A stretch of DNA of 64,000 nucleotides from Macrophomina tecta. Lineage: Eukaryota; Ascomycota; Dothideomycetes; Botryosphaeriales; Botryosphaeriaceae. The notes beneath the pieces were generated by a model, which saw nothing but the letters and a program-made list of their open reading frames with translations, was not told where the DNA came from and did no database searches. A program made the position numbers and the translations under genes. Below are positions 21,313 through 31,702 of this stretch, in pieces. The stretch lies in the NCBI GenBank assembly GCA_024180945.1, contig JAKSGN010000003.1:1116001-1180000 (forward strand). The letters run 5' to 3'. Positions within the stretch are counted from its first letter, which is position 1; the number at the start of each line of letters is the position of its first letter.

Positions 21313-22032
21313 CTAGACGACGGCATCCGAAATCGCCTGCGCAACCGGCACCGTGCGCCTGAAACTCTCCCTCTCCGCCAACCAATCCACATACCGCGCC
21401 AAGCCCGCCCACCGCGCCCGCCACCCCAACTCCGGCCACCGACAATCGAGATACCCGCACACCGTCCCGACCGCGATATCCGCGATGCCGAACGTCCCGC
21501 CGACGAGGAACGCCATGCTGTCCGGGCCAACGCGCTCGTCGACGAGGCGCGCCAGCCAGGCGAGGCCGCCGTCGACCTTGCGCTCCTGCCGGGCCGTCCA
21601 CGCGGCGCTGGGGCTAGTGCGCTGCCGCTCGAAGAAGAGCAGGACGCAGGCGTCACAGATGCCGTCAGCGACGACCTGCGTCTTGAGGGCGAGGAGGCGC
21701 GCGTCGGCATCGTGGGCGGGGGGAAGGAGGGGCGCGGCGGAGGAGGGGTGCTTGAGCTCCAGGTAAGTGAGGATGTGGTGGGATTCGAATATCGCGTCGG
21801 CGTAGTCATCGTCGCCGTCGGCGTAGCTTTCTGCGGCGGTGGAGGTGCCGTCGTCCGGTTTAGGGATCAGGAGGACGGGGAGTTTCTCGAGGGGGTTGCG
21901 GCGCGGCGTCTGGGTCATGCTGTTCCAGGGGACTTCGGTGATGAGCTCGAAGGGTATGTCCTTCTCGATCAGGGCGATGCGGACTTTGCGGGCGTAGGGA
22001 GAGGGGGTCGCGCTAATGAGGCGGTACGTCAT
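21313..22032 (-). CDS. Glutathione S-transferase, 239 aa
   Basis: Conjugates glutathione to electrophiles or acts as a reductase/isomerase. Single exon. I chose ATG 22032 (MTYRLISA) over 22050 because it starts the thioredoxin fold directly. The N-terminal domain shows SATPSPYARKVRIALIEK (likely catalytic Ser) and the cis-Pro segment LEKLPVLL. An insertion rich in Asp/Ala (residues about 68-80) precedes FESHHILTYLE. The C-terminal helical domain carries FGIADIAVGTVCGYLD, matching the GST N-capping box region. The gene converges on the UstYa-like gene. GSTs occur in several fungal metabolite clusters, so a link is possible but unproven. Confidence 0.88.
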   Translation of the reverse strand: MTYRLISATPSPYARKVRIALIEKDIPFELITEVPWNSMTQTPRRNPLEKLPVLLIPKPDDGTSTAAESYADGDDDYADAIFESHHILTYLELKHPSSAAPLLPPAHDADARLLALKTQVVADGICDACVLLFFERQRTSPSAAWTARQERKVDGGLAWLARLVDERVGPDSMAFLVGGTFGIADIAVGTVCGYLDCRWPELGWRARWAGLARYVDWLAERESFRRTVPVAQAISDAVV

Positions 22033-22586
22033 CGTGGGCGGGCGTCTCAATTAGTAGGTGCCTATCTGGTCCGAGATGGGAGCTCCGGAAAGTTTGGATT
22101 GGCAAAGCTATGCAGGCTTAGTTGGGCTTTTTGTATGTTCATCGTTGGCGCAACACTGTCTATGTCCGCGGATTTGATAGTGTTTGGGGATGCGGGGTTC
22201 AGGGTCTAAGACATTTTACGTAGATGCGATGCGCTAGTGTTAGTGCCCGCAGTATGCAGCCAAGAGGGTTGTCCCTGAATTCACCCTGCAGGTTCGGAAA
22301 GCCAGTGTCAGAACCGTGTATGGTCGGCTCTGATTCACTACCACCTACAAGCTCACCATCCACCAAGCTCGCTCGAGCTGTGCCTCCCAGTGAGAAACAA
22401 GATAACTGTGCTCTTATTGAAACGAGTAAGTGCTACCATTTTATACAGTATGTTATGTCCCATGAGAAGGAATACCGGTTTTCTAGTTGATCTCACGTCA
22501 GTGAGCGGACGGTGATACCTAGCATCCGAAGCTTAACCTAACCATTCTTCACGAACTAGTACCTCCTTGGATCTTCAATTGTTCTC
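22033..22586. other. Intergenic region
   Basis: Upstream of the GST gene and beyond the 3' end of the next minus-strand gene. Nothing is recognised. Confidence 0.35.
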
Positions 22587-23705
22587 TTACGGCATCCACT
22601 CCAGAGGCATGTGAATATCCATAGCCATGCTGAACCTCTTACCCTTGAAGATGAGAACTTGGCCAGCCTTTTTCTCCAGCAAGCGAGCCATACGGTCAAT
22701 GGCGCCGGGCATATGGCCGAGCGTGACGACCCAACCAATTTCCTCGACCCTGACTACGCCGGAGGGGAGAGGCTCCTTCCTCGACGGTGAACACATCTTA
22801 CCAGGTTGACGCAGCCAGGCGATCAGCGGGGCAGTAGCATTGGAGTCAGTCGGGAACGCATCAGCACTGATGAAAATGAAGGCCTCATCGTCATACTTTA
22901 GAACGGCTGGGTGACTGCGCCACTTCCATTGCGGGTTCTGCCAGAAAGGCTCGGATTTGGGAGGATCTGGTTGATGCGGATGTTCGGGTTGGGTGGACTG
23001 AGGGTCTTCCTCGGGCTCCTCTATTGTTTCGTTAGGAATTTCAGGAATCTCTGGGATGACGATGTACCTAGAAACGACTCGGATGGCTGGTCTTTGGCAA
23101 GAGTATCTCTGCCCATAGGGCTCGTGCTCTGGCGCGCCCGCCGACGGAGGAGCTGGCAGCGCAGCGACTCTTGGTGGGCGAAGTAGGACTTCGTGGAGCG
23201 CGCCATGACGAAGTATGCAGCGGAAGTTGATATTAGAGTTCAACGCGTCAAATTCTTACGTTAATCAGGCAGCGCATTGTTGAGATCGAGGTTGTGTGTT
23301 CACCAACAATCCTTGCAAAAGTCGTCGCGTAGCAGCTGGGCGTAAGCCCCCAATATTGCGCGCCGACGCGCGAGGTGCGCTCAATGCCGTCGAGGAGTGA
23401 GTAGAGCTCGGTGATCGGGCGCCCGATGAGTTTGGCGGGTAGTTCGAGAGGTTGACGAGCAAGTGCGGAAGAAGTACAGTTGGAGGAAGACGGCCGAGGA
23501 CAGAGTGTGACTGCTGGCAGACGGCTGTGAAGACGACGGCGGCGTCGGGAGATGTGAATTTGCCGGTTTGCTCGTAGCGCCAGGCACCGGCTGCTTTTGC
23601 GTGTTCTCGGACAGAAACCTCATCACCAGGCGGAATCGTAAAGAGGATAGCCAGCAATTTCGACCACATGACGTATGATTTCTCGGCGTGACAGTCTGCT
23701 TTCAC
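22587..23705 (-). CDS. Hypothetical protein, exon structure unresolved, possibly decayed
   Basis: I do not recognise this gene. Coding character is seen in pieces. A start-proximal piece (23705 to about 23450) reads WSKLLAILFTIPPGDEVSV and SPDAAVVFTAVCQQS. The coherent reading then moves one frame over (ELPAKLIGRPITELY to STMRCLIN) and reaches a good donor GTAAGA at 23259. The downstream piece (about 23150-22587) is Pro/Glu-rich (IPEIPEIPNETIEEPEED) then folded-looking (WRSHPAVLKYDDEAFIFISADAFP, GWVVTLGHMPGAIDRMARLLEKK). A second possible intron of 48 nt begins with GTAAGA near 22807. No conventional intron explains the first frame change, so an indel or pseudogene is possible. Exact limits are uncertain. 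Confidence 0.35.
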
Positions 23706-24505
23706 TATGGGCTACATGGCAGCTGCGCAGTCGAGTGCGTTCGCGAAGGGACACCATTGATTTTTTTTTTTTTTTTTTTTTGCTGTTCTTGCCGCCCGGT
23801 ATCCGCTCCAGATACTTGATGACCGAATCCTAAATCCCAAGCTGGAAGTTGATCTATCAAGTTAGCTCCTGTCTCGACTTCCGCTCCGCTGTCGGCACTA
23901 TGCCAGCCCTCCTTGACAGATGTTTTGTAACAAAGAAAAGTCTCTGCATATGAGGCGAAGGAGGACGTCTATGATTGCGGGGCGCGGGGCAGACGAAGGG
24001 ATGTTCTGTTGAGGAGGGTTGTATTTGGCGGTGGGGAACATGCCATGGGCTGTATGGCATCAATCCAAGCACGCTGTGCAAGCTCCCGCCCATGCGCGAA
24101 TCCGGACGATTGCACTGCTTCACGCGTGGCTTGTAGGATTTGTGCACGTATGCATCCACCGGCGCAGGCGGTGTTTTGAAGCGGCGCGTGCTTTTCCGCG
24201 GCGGTGCAGACGCAGAAGAGGCATTAGACGATAGCGCAGTGGCGGGCAGGGGCTCCTCAGCTATCGGATCAGTAGTGTCTCCTGCAAGGCAATTTGGCGA
24301 AGATAAAGAGAATGGAGTGATGGAGATGCGCGATGCGAGAGGTGCAGGACAGTGGTTGTGCTACGTGGGCCCGCTCGACGCGCGAGAAGCTGCAGCCGCC
24401 TGCTGGCTCCAGCTCTTTTCCCCTCAAAAAAGTTCCCGCGCCTTCCACCCGTCCACTCAGTCGAACCACGACTCTCCTGCATTATCTCGCCAGCCCCGTC
24501 CCACC
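23706..24505. promoter_or_regulatory. Upstream region of mitochondrial seryl-tRNA synthetase gene
   Basis: Contains a 21-T run at 23761-23781. The open frame upstream of 24506 in phase with the synthetase lacks coding character and I treat it as leader. No other feature is seen. Confidence 0.4.
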
Positions 24506-26050
24506 ATGAGGCCGCCTTTCGCATGCGCTTCGTGCCGCTCCGTGCTTCTGGCCTCCCACATCTCCGCTGCACGCCAGTCATCCCTCCACTCCCTTCCGCG
24601 CCGCCACTATGTCCGGCCCTCGACAGCTCCCAAGCCCCAGCTCGACCTAAAGCATATCCGCCAGAACCCCGGCCTATACGAGCAGAACTGCATCGACCGG
24701 AATTACCGCGCCCAGAGCAAGCATTCGTGGGAAATCATTGACCTTTTCGATCAATGGAAGCAGTGTCAGCTCGACGCTCGCCAGTTGCGCGAGCGCGGCA
24801 ACCTGCTGCGCCGCAAGCTCTCCAACGCCGCCTCTCGCAGCGGCGACACCGACCCCGACCCAGACATGGACAAGGATGCTTTGATTGCCGAGGGGAAGGA
24901 AATCAAGGAGAAGCTCACTGGCATTGAGGAGAAGGAGAAGCAGCTTGTGGAGCGCATGGACAGCCTGGCCCTTGAACTCCCCAACCTCAGCAGCGTCAAC
25001 ACCCCTGTCGGCGATCAGCCGGAGGTTATCGGTTACATAAACAAGCATCCCGATGGCTCGGGTGATGCCACAGACAGGCTGTGGAAGTCCCATGTGGTGA
25101 TTGGCTCCGAACTGGGACTGCTGGATTTCACCGGTGCTGCGACAACGTCGGGCTGGGGATGGTACTACTTGTTGAATGAGGGTGCGTTGCTGGAGCAGGC
25201 TCTCGTCCAGTACGCCTTGACCGTGGCCAGACAAAGAGGCTGGAAACCTGTCTCGCCGCCCTCGATCGTCTACTCGCACATCGCTGCTGCCTGCGGTTTC
25301 CAGCCGAGAGATCAGAACGGCGAGCAGCAAATCTATGCGCTCGAGCAAGCAGAAAAGGACAAGTCGAAGCCATCCTTGGTGCTTGCAGGTACTGCTGAAA
25401 TTCCCCTTGCTGGTCTCATGGCTGCGCAGACCATCGAGGATGCGGACCTGCCCTTGAAGATGGTGGGGGTCAACCGGAGCTATCGCGCCGAGGCCGGTGG
25501 CAGAGGAGTCGACACCAAGGGGTTGTACAGGGTGCACGAGTTCACAAAGGTGGAGATGTTTTCTTGGACGCTCCCTGACTCACACGAGGGCGAGGGCTTC
25601 TTCACTGATCGCGGCGTTGCGCATTCGGAGGCAGTCTTCGACGAGATGCTCTCGATACAGACCGAGATTCTCGAGTCGCTGGGCCTTCATTGCCGCATCC
25701 TCGAGATGCCAACGGCCGATTTGGGGGCAAGTGCCGCGAGGAAGCGTGACATTGAGGCATTCTTCCCGTCTCGTCGGGAGCGGGACGGTGGCTGGGGTGA
25801 GGTCACTTCAACATCCATCTGCACAGACTATCAGACACGACGACTCCAGACCAAGGTTCGGCTCGAAAAGGCTGGCCGCAAGCTGGACTTCCCGCACACA
25901 CTCAACGGTACGGCCATGGCAGTGCCCCGTGTGCTAGCGGCCATTCTCGAGAACAACTGGGATGAAAAGACGGCAACTGTGACTGTGCCGGAGGTGCTTC
26001 GGCCGTTTATGGGCGGCATGGAGGTTATTTCCAAGAAGCGGAAGTCGTGA
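24506..26050 (+). CDS. DIA4: Mitochondrial seryl-tRNA synthetase, 514 aa
   Basis: Class II aminoacyl-tRNA synthetase that charges tRNA-Ser. Single exon. The frame is open upstream to 24140, but ATG 24506 (context CCACCATG) opens a basic, Ser/Arg-rich mitochondrial targeting segment of about 45 residues. Then comes the long antiparallel coiled-coil arm that grips tRNA (residues about 60-160), ending at LPNLSSVNTPVG. The catalytic core has the class II motifs: GWGWYYLLNEGALLEQAL, the motif 2 region RSYRAEAGGRGVDTKGLYRVHEFTKVEMF, and the motif 3 region LNGTAMAVPRVLAAILEN. The mitochondrial rather than cytosolic form is inferred from the presequence and from divergence in the arm. Confidence 0.93.
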   Translation: MRPPFACASCRSVLLASHISAARQSSLHSLPRRHYVRPSTAPKPQLDLKHIRQNPGLYEQNCIDRNYRAQSKHSWEIIDLFDQWKQCQLDARQLRERGNLLRRKLSNAASRSGDTDPDPDMDKDALIAEGKEIKEKLTGIEEKEKQLVERMDSLALELPNLSSVNTPVGDQPEVIGYINKHPDGSGDATDRLWKSHVVIGSELGLLDFTGAATTSGWGWYYLLNEGALLEQALVQYALTVARQRGWKPVSPPSIVYSHIAAACGFQPRDQNGEQQIYALEQAEKDKSKPSLVLAGTAEIPLAGLMAAQTIEDADLPLKMVGVNRSYRAEAGGRGVDTKGLYRVHEFTKVEMFSWTLPDSHEGEGFFTDRGVAHSEAVFDEMLSIQTEILESLGLHCRILEMPTADLGASAARKRDIEAFFPSRRERDGGWGEVTSTSICTDYQTRRLQTKVRLEKAGRKLDFPHTLNGTAMAVPRVLAAILENNWDEKTATVTVPEVLRPFMGGMEVISKKRKS

Positions 26051-27208
26051 AACACGCGTGAGGACCAGAGATTGCCACGACTGACCGAACTACTGGGGCA
26101 GAGTGAAGATCAGGAAGGAAATTTTCGGGCGTTGTCTTCCAGAAGATGGCTACGCGGCTACACCCGCGCAGCAGTGGGGAATGGCAAGCGAAGTGGATTG
26201 GCTGTTTCACTTCCCAATGTGCAACACCACGACCCGGAACTCCACGTGGGAAGCTGGTATGTGGTTTCGGCGCGGCGGTATCATGGCCTGCCAGGGGCAG
26301 TATGCCAGGTGATGCAATGCTGGGAGGCCTCGTAGCCCTACAAGGCTGGGCAGCGAGACGGGAGCGGGATGCGAGTGAGTCACTGGGCTGGCTGCATGCG
26401 GTGAGGAATGCAAGTTGTTCGCGGCGGAGGTCGCTAGCGTTGGCCAAGGCTCGGACGCAAAGGCAGGTTGTCGTCCGACGATAGCTGATACAGAAACAAT
26501 GTGTAAGTATATTCGCCGAAGAGCGCATTTACCAAGCAAGCGGGCTCGCCATATCAAGGTTTTTGGGCGGAGCGGGCGGCTTCTGCAGACGAGTGGGGGG
26601 CAGTGGGGACGGCCGGTGGAGCGGGCGGTTTGGCGAGGATTCACATCGTCGACTTCCCAGAGCGGCAATGGGCATTCGCGTGGCGGCGATCAGGCAGAGC
26701 GGCAAGGCGTGTGTTGGCACGCAGACGGCGGCGGCCGGCGAGTGGACAAGAGAGATGGAGCGAGGCAGAAGCTGCCATACACACCGCTGCAGCATCCGCG
26801 GGCGGGTTGAAGAGGCAGCGTCGAGGTTTGCGGAGGCGGCGCGGGCGATTGGCCGATTGGACTGCAGGCCCCAGTCGCGTCGGCCACAGCGCGAGCTTGG
26901 TGTGCCACGTCTCAAAGCTTGGCGCAAAAGCTGGCTGGCAGTGGTCTGTTGTTTCCAGCGACCTGCATGTCTCGCCGCGCTCAAAAGGGGACCCGCCCAC
27001 CGTGGTGTTGTTTCCGTCTGTTCGCGTTTGAGACTTGCCAGGGCACGCTCCGCCCGGTCACGCGCGGGGTTTACCAGACCAGCCCCAGCTATCAGCCTTC
27101 AACACCATCCGCCCCAGCCTCCAGCCTCCCGCCTCCCAGACCCCGAGCTGCTCGCAACAGAGCCTGCCGCCGCCCATGCTGTAGCCGCACCGTGCAACAT
27201 CCGCCGCC
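26051..27208. other. Intergenic region, BTB gene upstream
   Basis: About 1.15 kb of GC-rich DNA. Long frames on both strands (for example 26563-27387) have Arg/Ala/Pro-rich translations with no domain. I regard them as GC-driven noise and see no gene. Confidence 0.4.
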
Positions 27209-28892
27209 ATGGTTTCCTACCCCGACACAGCGCCGCCTGTCGACCGCCATGCCCTCGCGATCCGTCCCGCCTCGCGCGCGCCCTCCGTCGCCTCGACCTC
27301 GCGCGCTCCGCTCGTTTCCTCGCACCGCCGCCACTCGCGCCAGATCCGCTCCCACGCCGGCGGCGCCTCCTATCAGCCCCAGAATGAATTCCCAATCTTC
27401 ACCCACACGGGTGACGTCGAGATAGTCATCTCCGCCAATCCCCACGCCCGCCGAGGCTCAGCGAATGCTATCAGTCCCTACGGCGGCGCAACCGCTCCGA
27501 GGAGGGAGGAGCGCTTTCTGCTGCATCGCCTGATCCTGGCGCAGTGCAGCGGCTACTTCGAAGAGAGCACCGGCTCCGACTTCAATACTGCTCAGCAAGA
27601 AAGGTCAATACCAAGTGGTGGTGCACTGGCACGGCTCCCTCCTGCCACAGTCGACGAGAACGGCCGGAGAAAAAGATGGCGCTTCGAGCTAGACTGGGGC
27701 GAGAACGGAGACGAGATGCCTGTTCTCGTGCAAAAGGTAGAGCAGGCCTGCTTCTTTTTTGTTCGCCAACTAACTCGCATCTCAGGAAGCTTCGCCCATG
27801 CCTTTCGCTGGCGACCACGCCCCTCTCCCTCCGCCTGTGCACAACAAGCCTGCTGCTCCCAGCTCAGGCTTCTTTCGAAGCATGGCCAACTTTTCTTCGC
27901 TGAACGTAACAGCACCACCTGCTCACACTTACGATCCCGAGGACGACATCTTCCGCGACTATGCAAATTTATTTCGTATTTTCTACAACTACCCACCCGC
28001 GCTGGACTCGGTCAACATCGCCCAGGCCTATGTCGAGTGCAAGACGCTGCTGCAACTCGCCGACATGTACGATGCCCTCGAGGTCATCGGCCCGCGCGTC
28101 GACCATCATCTTCTTCGCTTCCAGGGTCGTCTCTTCAAGCAGATTGCGAAATACCCCCCCTCTTATCTGAAGCTGGGCTTCCTCGCACGGAGTCGCGTAA
28201 TATATTCCGAAGCCCTAATCCACGTCGTCGGTCAGTGGCCCGCCGGCGCTAATCAACTGCGCGGCCAGATCCCTCAAGCTGTGCTTGAGGTCATTGAGGA
28301 CAAGGCCGATGAGATGGAGGAGCTCAAGACGAAAATAGAGACCAAGTTGTTCAAGCTCACTTTGACCACAACCAGAGGCGAGAGGGTTACTCCAAGCAAC
28401 GGCTTTATTGATTGGATGGCCATCTCCTTGTTCCGCCAATGGCTTGCAGAAAACACAACACGACCTCCGGCCCCAATATTGAAGACAACCAGTCGTGCTC
28501 TTCCCAACAGTCGGACCGGCTCCCGCAACGGAACTGCAGGAAATGCAAGCTCCAACGCCCTCGCGACCACATCTTCTGCTGTGGCGCAACCACCTGCAGA
28601 ACCGCCTCCATTTAATACTGGCCGTGTCTTTCGTCTCATCGGTGCAGGAGGCGATGCTTATCTCGGTCGCGATGAAATCAAACGCTTTCTCAAACTCAAC
28701 GCCGAATTTTACACCCGCGAGAACATGCGGAAGTTCGAACGCCGCATGGAGGAAATCAAGAACCTAGCTGCTGATGTGGTCAAGCCACTGATGCGCAATT
28801 ACCTGGAATTGGACATGCGAGATTTAGGACACGGTTTGCCATACTTAACGTGTACCAAGGTGGAAGAGCAAGATCTAGTGTGGGACGAGTGA
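27209..28892 (+). CDS. BTB/POZ domain protein, 544 aa
   Basis: BTB domains mediate dimerisation and often recruit substrates to Cullin3 ligases; the partner is not known here. Two exons (27209-27736, 27786-28892), one 49-nt intron with GTAGAG donor and CTCAG acceptor. After a basic disordered N-terminus, the BTB core begins at about residue 55 (FPIFTHTGDVEIVI, FLLHRLILAQCSGYFEEST). It contains an insertion and continues after the intron (YANLFRIFYNYPPAL, TLLQLADMYDALEVI). A helical C-terminal region follows (LKLGFLARSRVIYSEALIHVVG), then a Ser/Asn/Ala linker. A last folded segment (VFRLIGAGGDAYLGRDEIKRFL, about residues 435-530) completes it. This architecture is usual for mould BTB proteins of unknown target. 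Confidence 0.85.
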
Positions 28893-29916
28893 GCAAACAC
28901 CAATATTTTCTTCTTTCACCAAATGGCCAGGCAATCCAACCACAAGAGGACACGATAGGAGGTTCCATAGGAGCTGGCACGACTGGTCATTACCGTTACT
29001 GGACGAAGTTTGCTGATTATTGGGGGTGTTTGCTCCATGGCCTCTTGCAGTCTGGCGTTTTTATCGAAGGCGATTGACCATGTGTTACGTCTATATTGAT
29101 CATCCGTCTTTTTATCGGACGTGGCGGAATGGCGCGGCGAGATTTTCGGACGGTTTTCCCCGGCTTTTACATATATCCTCACGGGCGGTTGCATTATTTC
29201 TGCTGGACAGGGTTAACGGTGCTGGGGTTTTCTGACGGGTATGGTTGAGCGTCGCCTTCACTTCACCTTTCCCTGCTTTTCCAATTTTGAGTTTTACCCG
29301 CTTTCTAGGTCTTATACCCCCTATAGTTTGCTCTATGGCTACCCCTCTCCCTTTCCCACGCATTTTGGAGGGTTGAGTATCTTGCACAGGTTACTTCACG
29401 ATTTGCTACGAATCTGCTTAGGTGGAGGCCCCTTTTTTTTAAAACACCTTTTTGCTCGCTTTTTGCGCTCTTCTTTTCTGATCTTCTTATTTACGATGAG
29501 ATGGATGATGAAACAGGCAGGATGGTTGCTATTTCTTCATTTCGGTGGAGTTTGTTAATTCTTTACCTCACTGTGCGGCAGCTTGTCCTCAAAGCTTTTC
29601 AGATGGAAAGAAAGTTTAAATGGAAGAGAGGAGAATGGAATGGAGCTTCTATTGCTCAAGAGAGATAAAATGCCCTTCGGTTCTGATTCACGTAACCCCG
29701 GGCTGTGAGACTTGTGGGACTATTCCTGTAGTATTGAATGTTTAGGCATCGCCTGTAAATGTTACCGGCATCAAGTCACCCCTTTATTTGTAGGTAGTTG
29801 AAGCAGTCGCATGCGCGTGAATCTTCACCATGTTCATAAGCACCCGGACGGCTGTTCGGACTTTTTATGCGTATTTTTGGTGACACATGCCGAGGCATAA
29901 TCTGGCAAGCAGGCCA
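28893..29916. other. Intergenic region
   Basis: 3' side of the BTB gene. T-rich stretches are present (for example 29434-29441) but no gene or repeat is recognised. Confidence 0.35.
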
Positions 29917-30300
29917 TCACGGTGCTGGCATACCGCCTCTGTGGATGTAGATAGGCTTAGGCAGGATCAGCATCTCAAATTGGACCTCAGCGTTAGGATG
30001 GTCCGCAACCTGTACTCTGGGATTTCGGATGGTAAAATCTTGCTGGAAGCCATTTTCGATGCCGTGGCGCCTTATAAACTCTTCTATCGTTTGTGTGTGC
30101 TGACGATTTGTGAATTGCAAAATATAAATCTGCGAACAAGTAGGCGCAGATCGCCCAGACGGCCGACATATGGCCATTACAGTGCTGTTTGAGGTTTGCT
30201 TTATGCGGCCACTTTCGCGGAAAAGGGAAGGCGAGGGACAGTAAAATGCAGGAGAAATCACACTGGGTCTAGGCCAGACGTAAGGAGATGAAGCAGCCAT
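29917..30300 (-). CDS. Small hypothetical protein, 127 aa (or 110 aa if spliced)
   Basis: Not recognised. The C-terminal half has natural composition (TIEEFIRRHGIENGF, FTIRNPRVQVADHP, FEMLILPKPIYIHRGG), unlike the shadow frames around it. The N-terminal half (MAASSPYVWPRPSVISP) is Ser/Pro-rich. A 51-nt in-frame intron is possible (GTAATG donor to TTCGCAG acceptor, approximately 30188-30138), removing MAICRPSG and neighbours. No signal peptide or membrane segment is seen. Could be an orphan gene or chance. Confidence 0.3.
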   Translation of the reverse strand: MAASSPYVWPRPSVISPAFYCPSPSLFRESGRIKQTSNSTVMAICRPSGRSAPTCSQIYILQFTNRQHTQTIEEFIRRHGIENGFQQDFTIRNPRVQVADHPNAEVQFEMLILPKPIYIHRGGMPAP

Positions 30301-31702
30301 CCTAAAACAGTATGTGCGGCAAATAGGCTCTCTCAACGTGCCAGCTACTTGAGGGGATCAGTCCCTATACATGGAAACTCGGACAGTCCGTCCCAGAGCA
30401 AAGCTCGAGTTGAATATAGCCATCCCATCATCTCCTTGGAGGTCTTCACTCTAGTCGACAAGGAGAAAGTGCCGACCTTCAATTTTGGGGCGGTCAAATC
30501 GGTTATTAATGTTCATGTTGCTGGAGGAAAAGAATGGTATCGATTTCAGGGTAAGCATCTCTTAGTTACAATTAAAAAGCTGGTTAATGCCAGGAGCCAG
30601 TAACAGAAACTCTATAGAAATATGTTCTGACTCCAACCTTTTTTGAGGGGCATACAGTATTGGTATTGGGCGACACTGATTGCCGTTAGCTCTGCGCAAA
30701 TTAATGGCTGATAGGCAGGGATGTAGCCACTGCTAACTGGGAACGGGTTGTGATTCTTTTTTTCTGTTTTCCTTTAGGATGCCACTGACGCAAGCATATG
30801 AGAGCCGCATAAGGCCTCCGTCGTGGCGTCTTCGTCTAGACTGAGGCTGCGCACTGCTCTTTTATTTTCGGCCCTTCGGGACACAATCTCTCCCTAGATG
30901 ACCGAACACCGTTCCGAATTGATTTCCCTATAATGGGCCCTGTAGCGAAACCGGATTTTCGGCCAGGAATCCGCCAGATAAAGGGCAAGGGCCATTACCG
31001 CTGCGTGGCGAGGCTCCACTTGACGTGAGGCAGGGAACAGCGGGAGACCGCGGCACAGCGGACTTCGATTGTGGTCCGCCCAGAAGCTTGTGTTGAGCCC
31101 TGCCCAGCATCTGCGTGAGATGCGGCGCCCAGAATCATATATTTCAGACGTGCGGCAACCTTTTGGACCAGCCGGCGAGTCATTGAAAGAGACCGAGTCA
31201 TGCCATGATCACCATAATGCGGGAGAGCAACGAAGATCTTTGTAGGGATGAACGGGAAAATCTGTCGCTCTACCTATCAAGCTCCAAGCTCCGTGGAGCA
31301 TTCGGAAGCGTTATGCTTGCGTCTATGGTTTTGACTGTCTCGAGGCCAGGCTAAAAGCTCTTCCAATACCCGGCAAACCCCTGTCCATTCCCAAACATGG
31401 ACCAAGACACCAAGGCCATCCTTGCATTCTGCAGGCTTCGCAAGCATTCGTGGTCTGGAATAGGTTATGTCCGCACTAACATGCGCCTCCGTCCTTCGCG
31501 TATATGAAAACTAAGAGCTTCTCCGGTTTCTAGACAAAAAAGGCCGGATGCATTCTCGCATTTGCCTCAAATCAATCTCCACCAAGCCGGAACTCGAACA
31601 CTGCTGATACTGCATGTGAGGTGCAGAAACGTCCTTGTATTTCGTTTCAGCTTCACAAATCCTGTTCTGCGCTTCCCCCGTTGCTACTTCTCGCTGGGCA
31701 GG
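30301..31702. other. Intergenic region
   Basis: A plus-strand frame at 30349-30603 contains a plausible protein stretch (SLEVFTLVDKEKVPTFNFG) followed by a GTAAGC donor at about 30551, but no start region or downstream exon can be joined. It may be a gene remnant. Nothing else is seen. Confidence 0.3.

Noticed and set aside
21064..22209. 381-codon plus-strand frame
   Set aside because: Mostly antisense to the GST gene and overlapping the last UstYa-like exon; Arg/Pro/Gly-rich translation typical of GC-rich shadows.
24140..24505. Upstream extension of the mitochondrial seryl-tRNA synthetase frame
   Set aside because: The added residues lack coding character, and ATG 24506 has a better context and starts a targeting sequence.
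26563..27387. 274-codon plus-strand frame in the BTB upstream region
   Set aside because: Runs into the BTB coding exon in another frame; Arg/Ala-rich composition and no motif.
30349..30603. 84-codon frame ending at a GTAAGC donor
   Set aside because: One stretch looks protein-like but no downstream exon or upstream start can be joined; kept only as a note in the intergenic entry.
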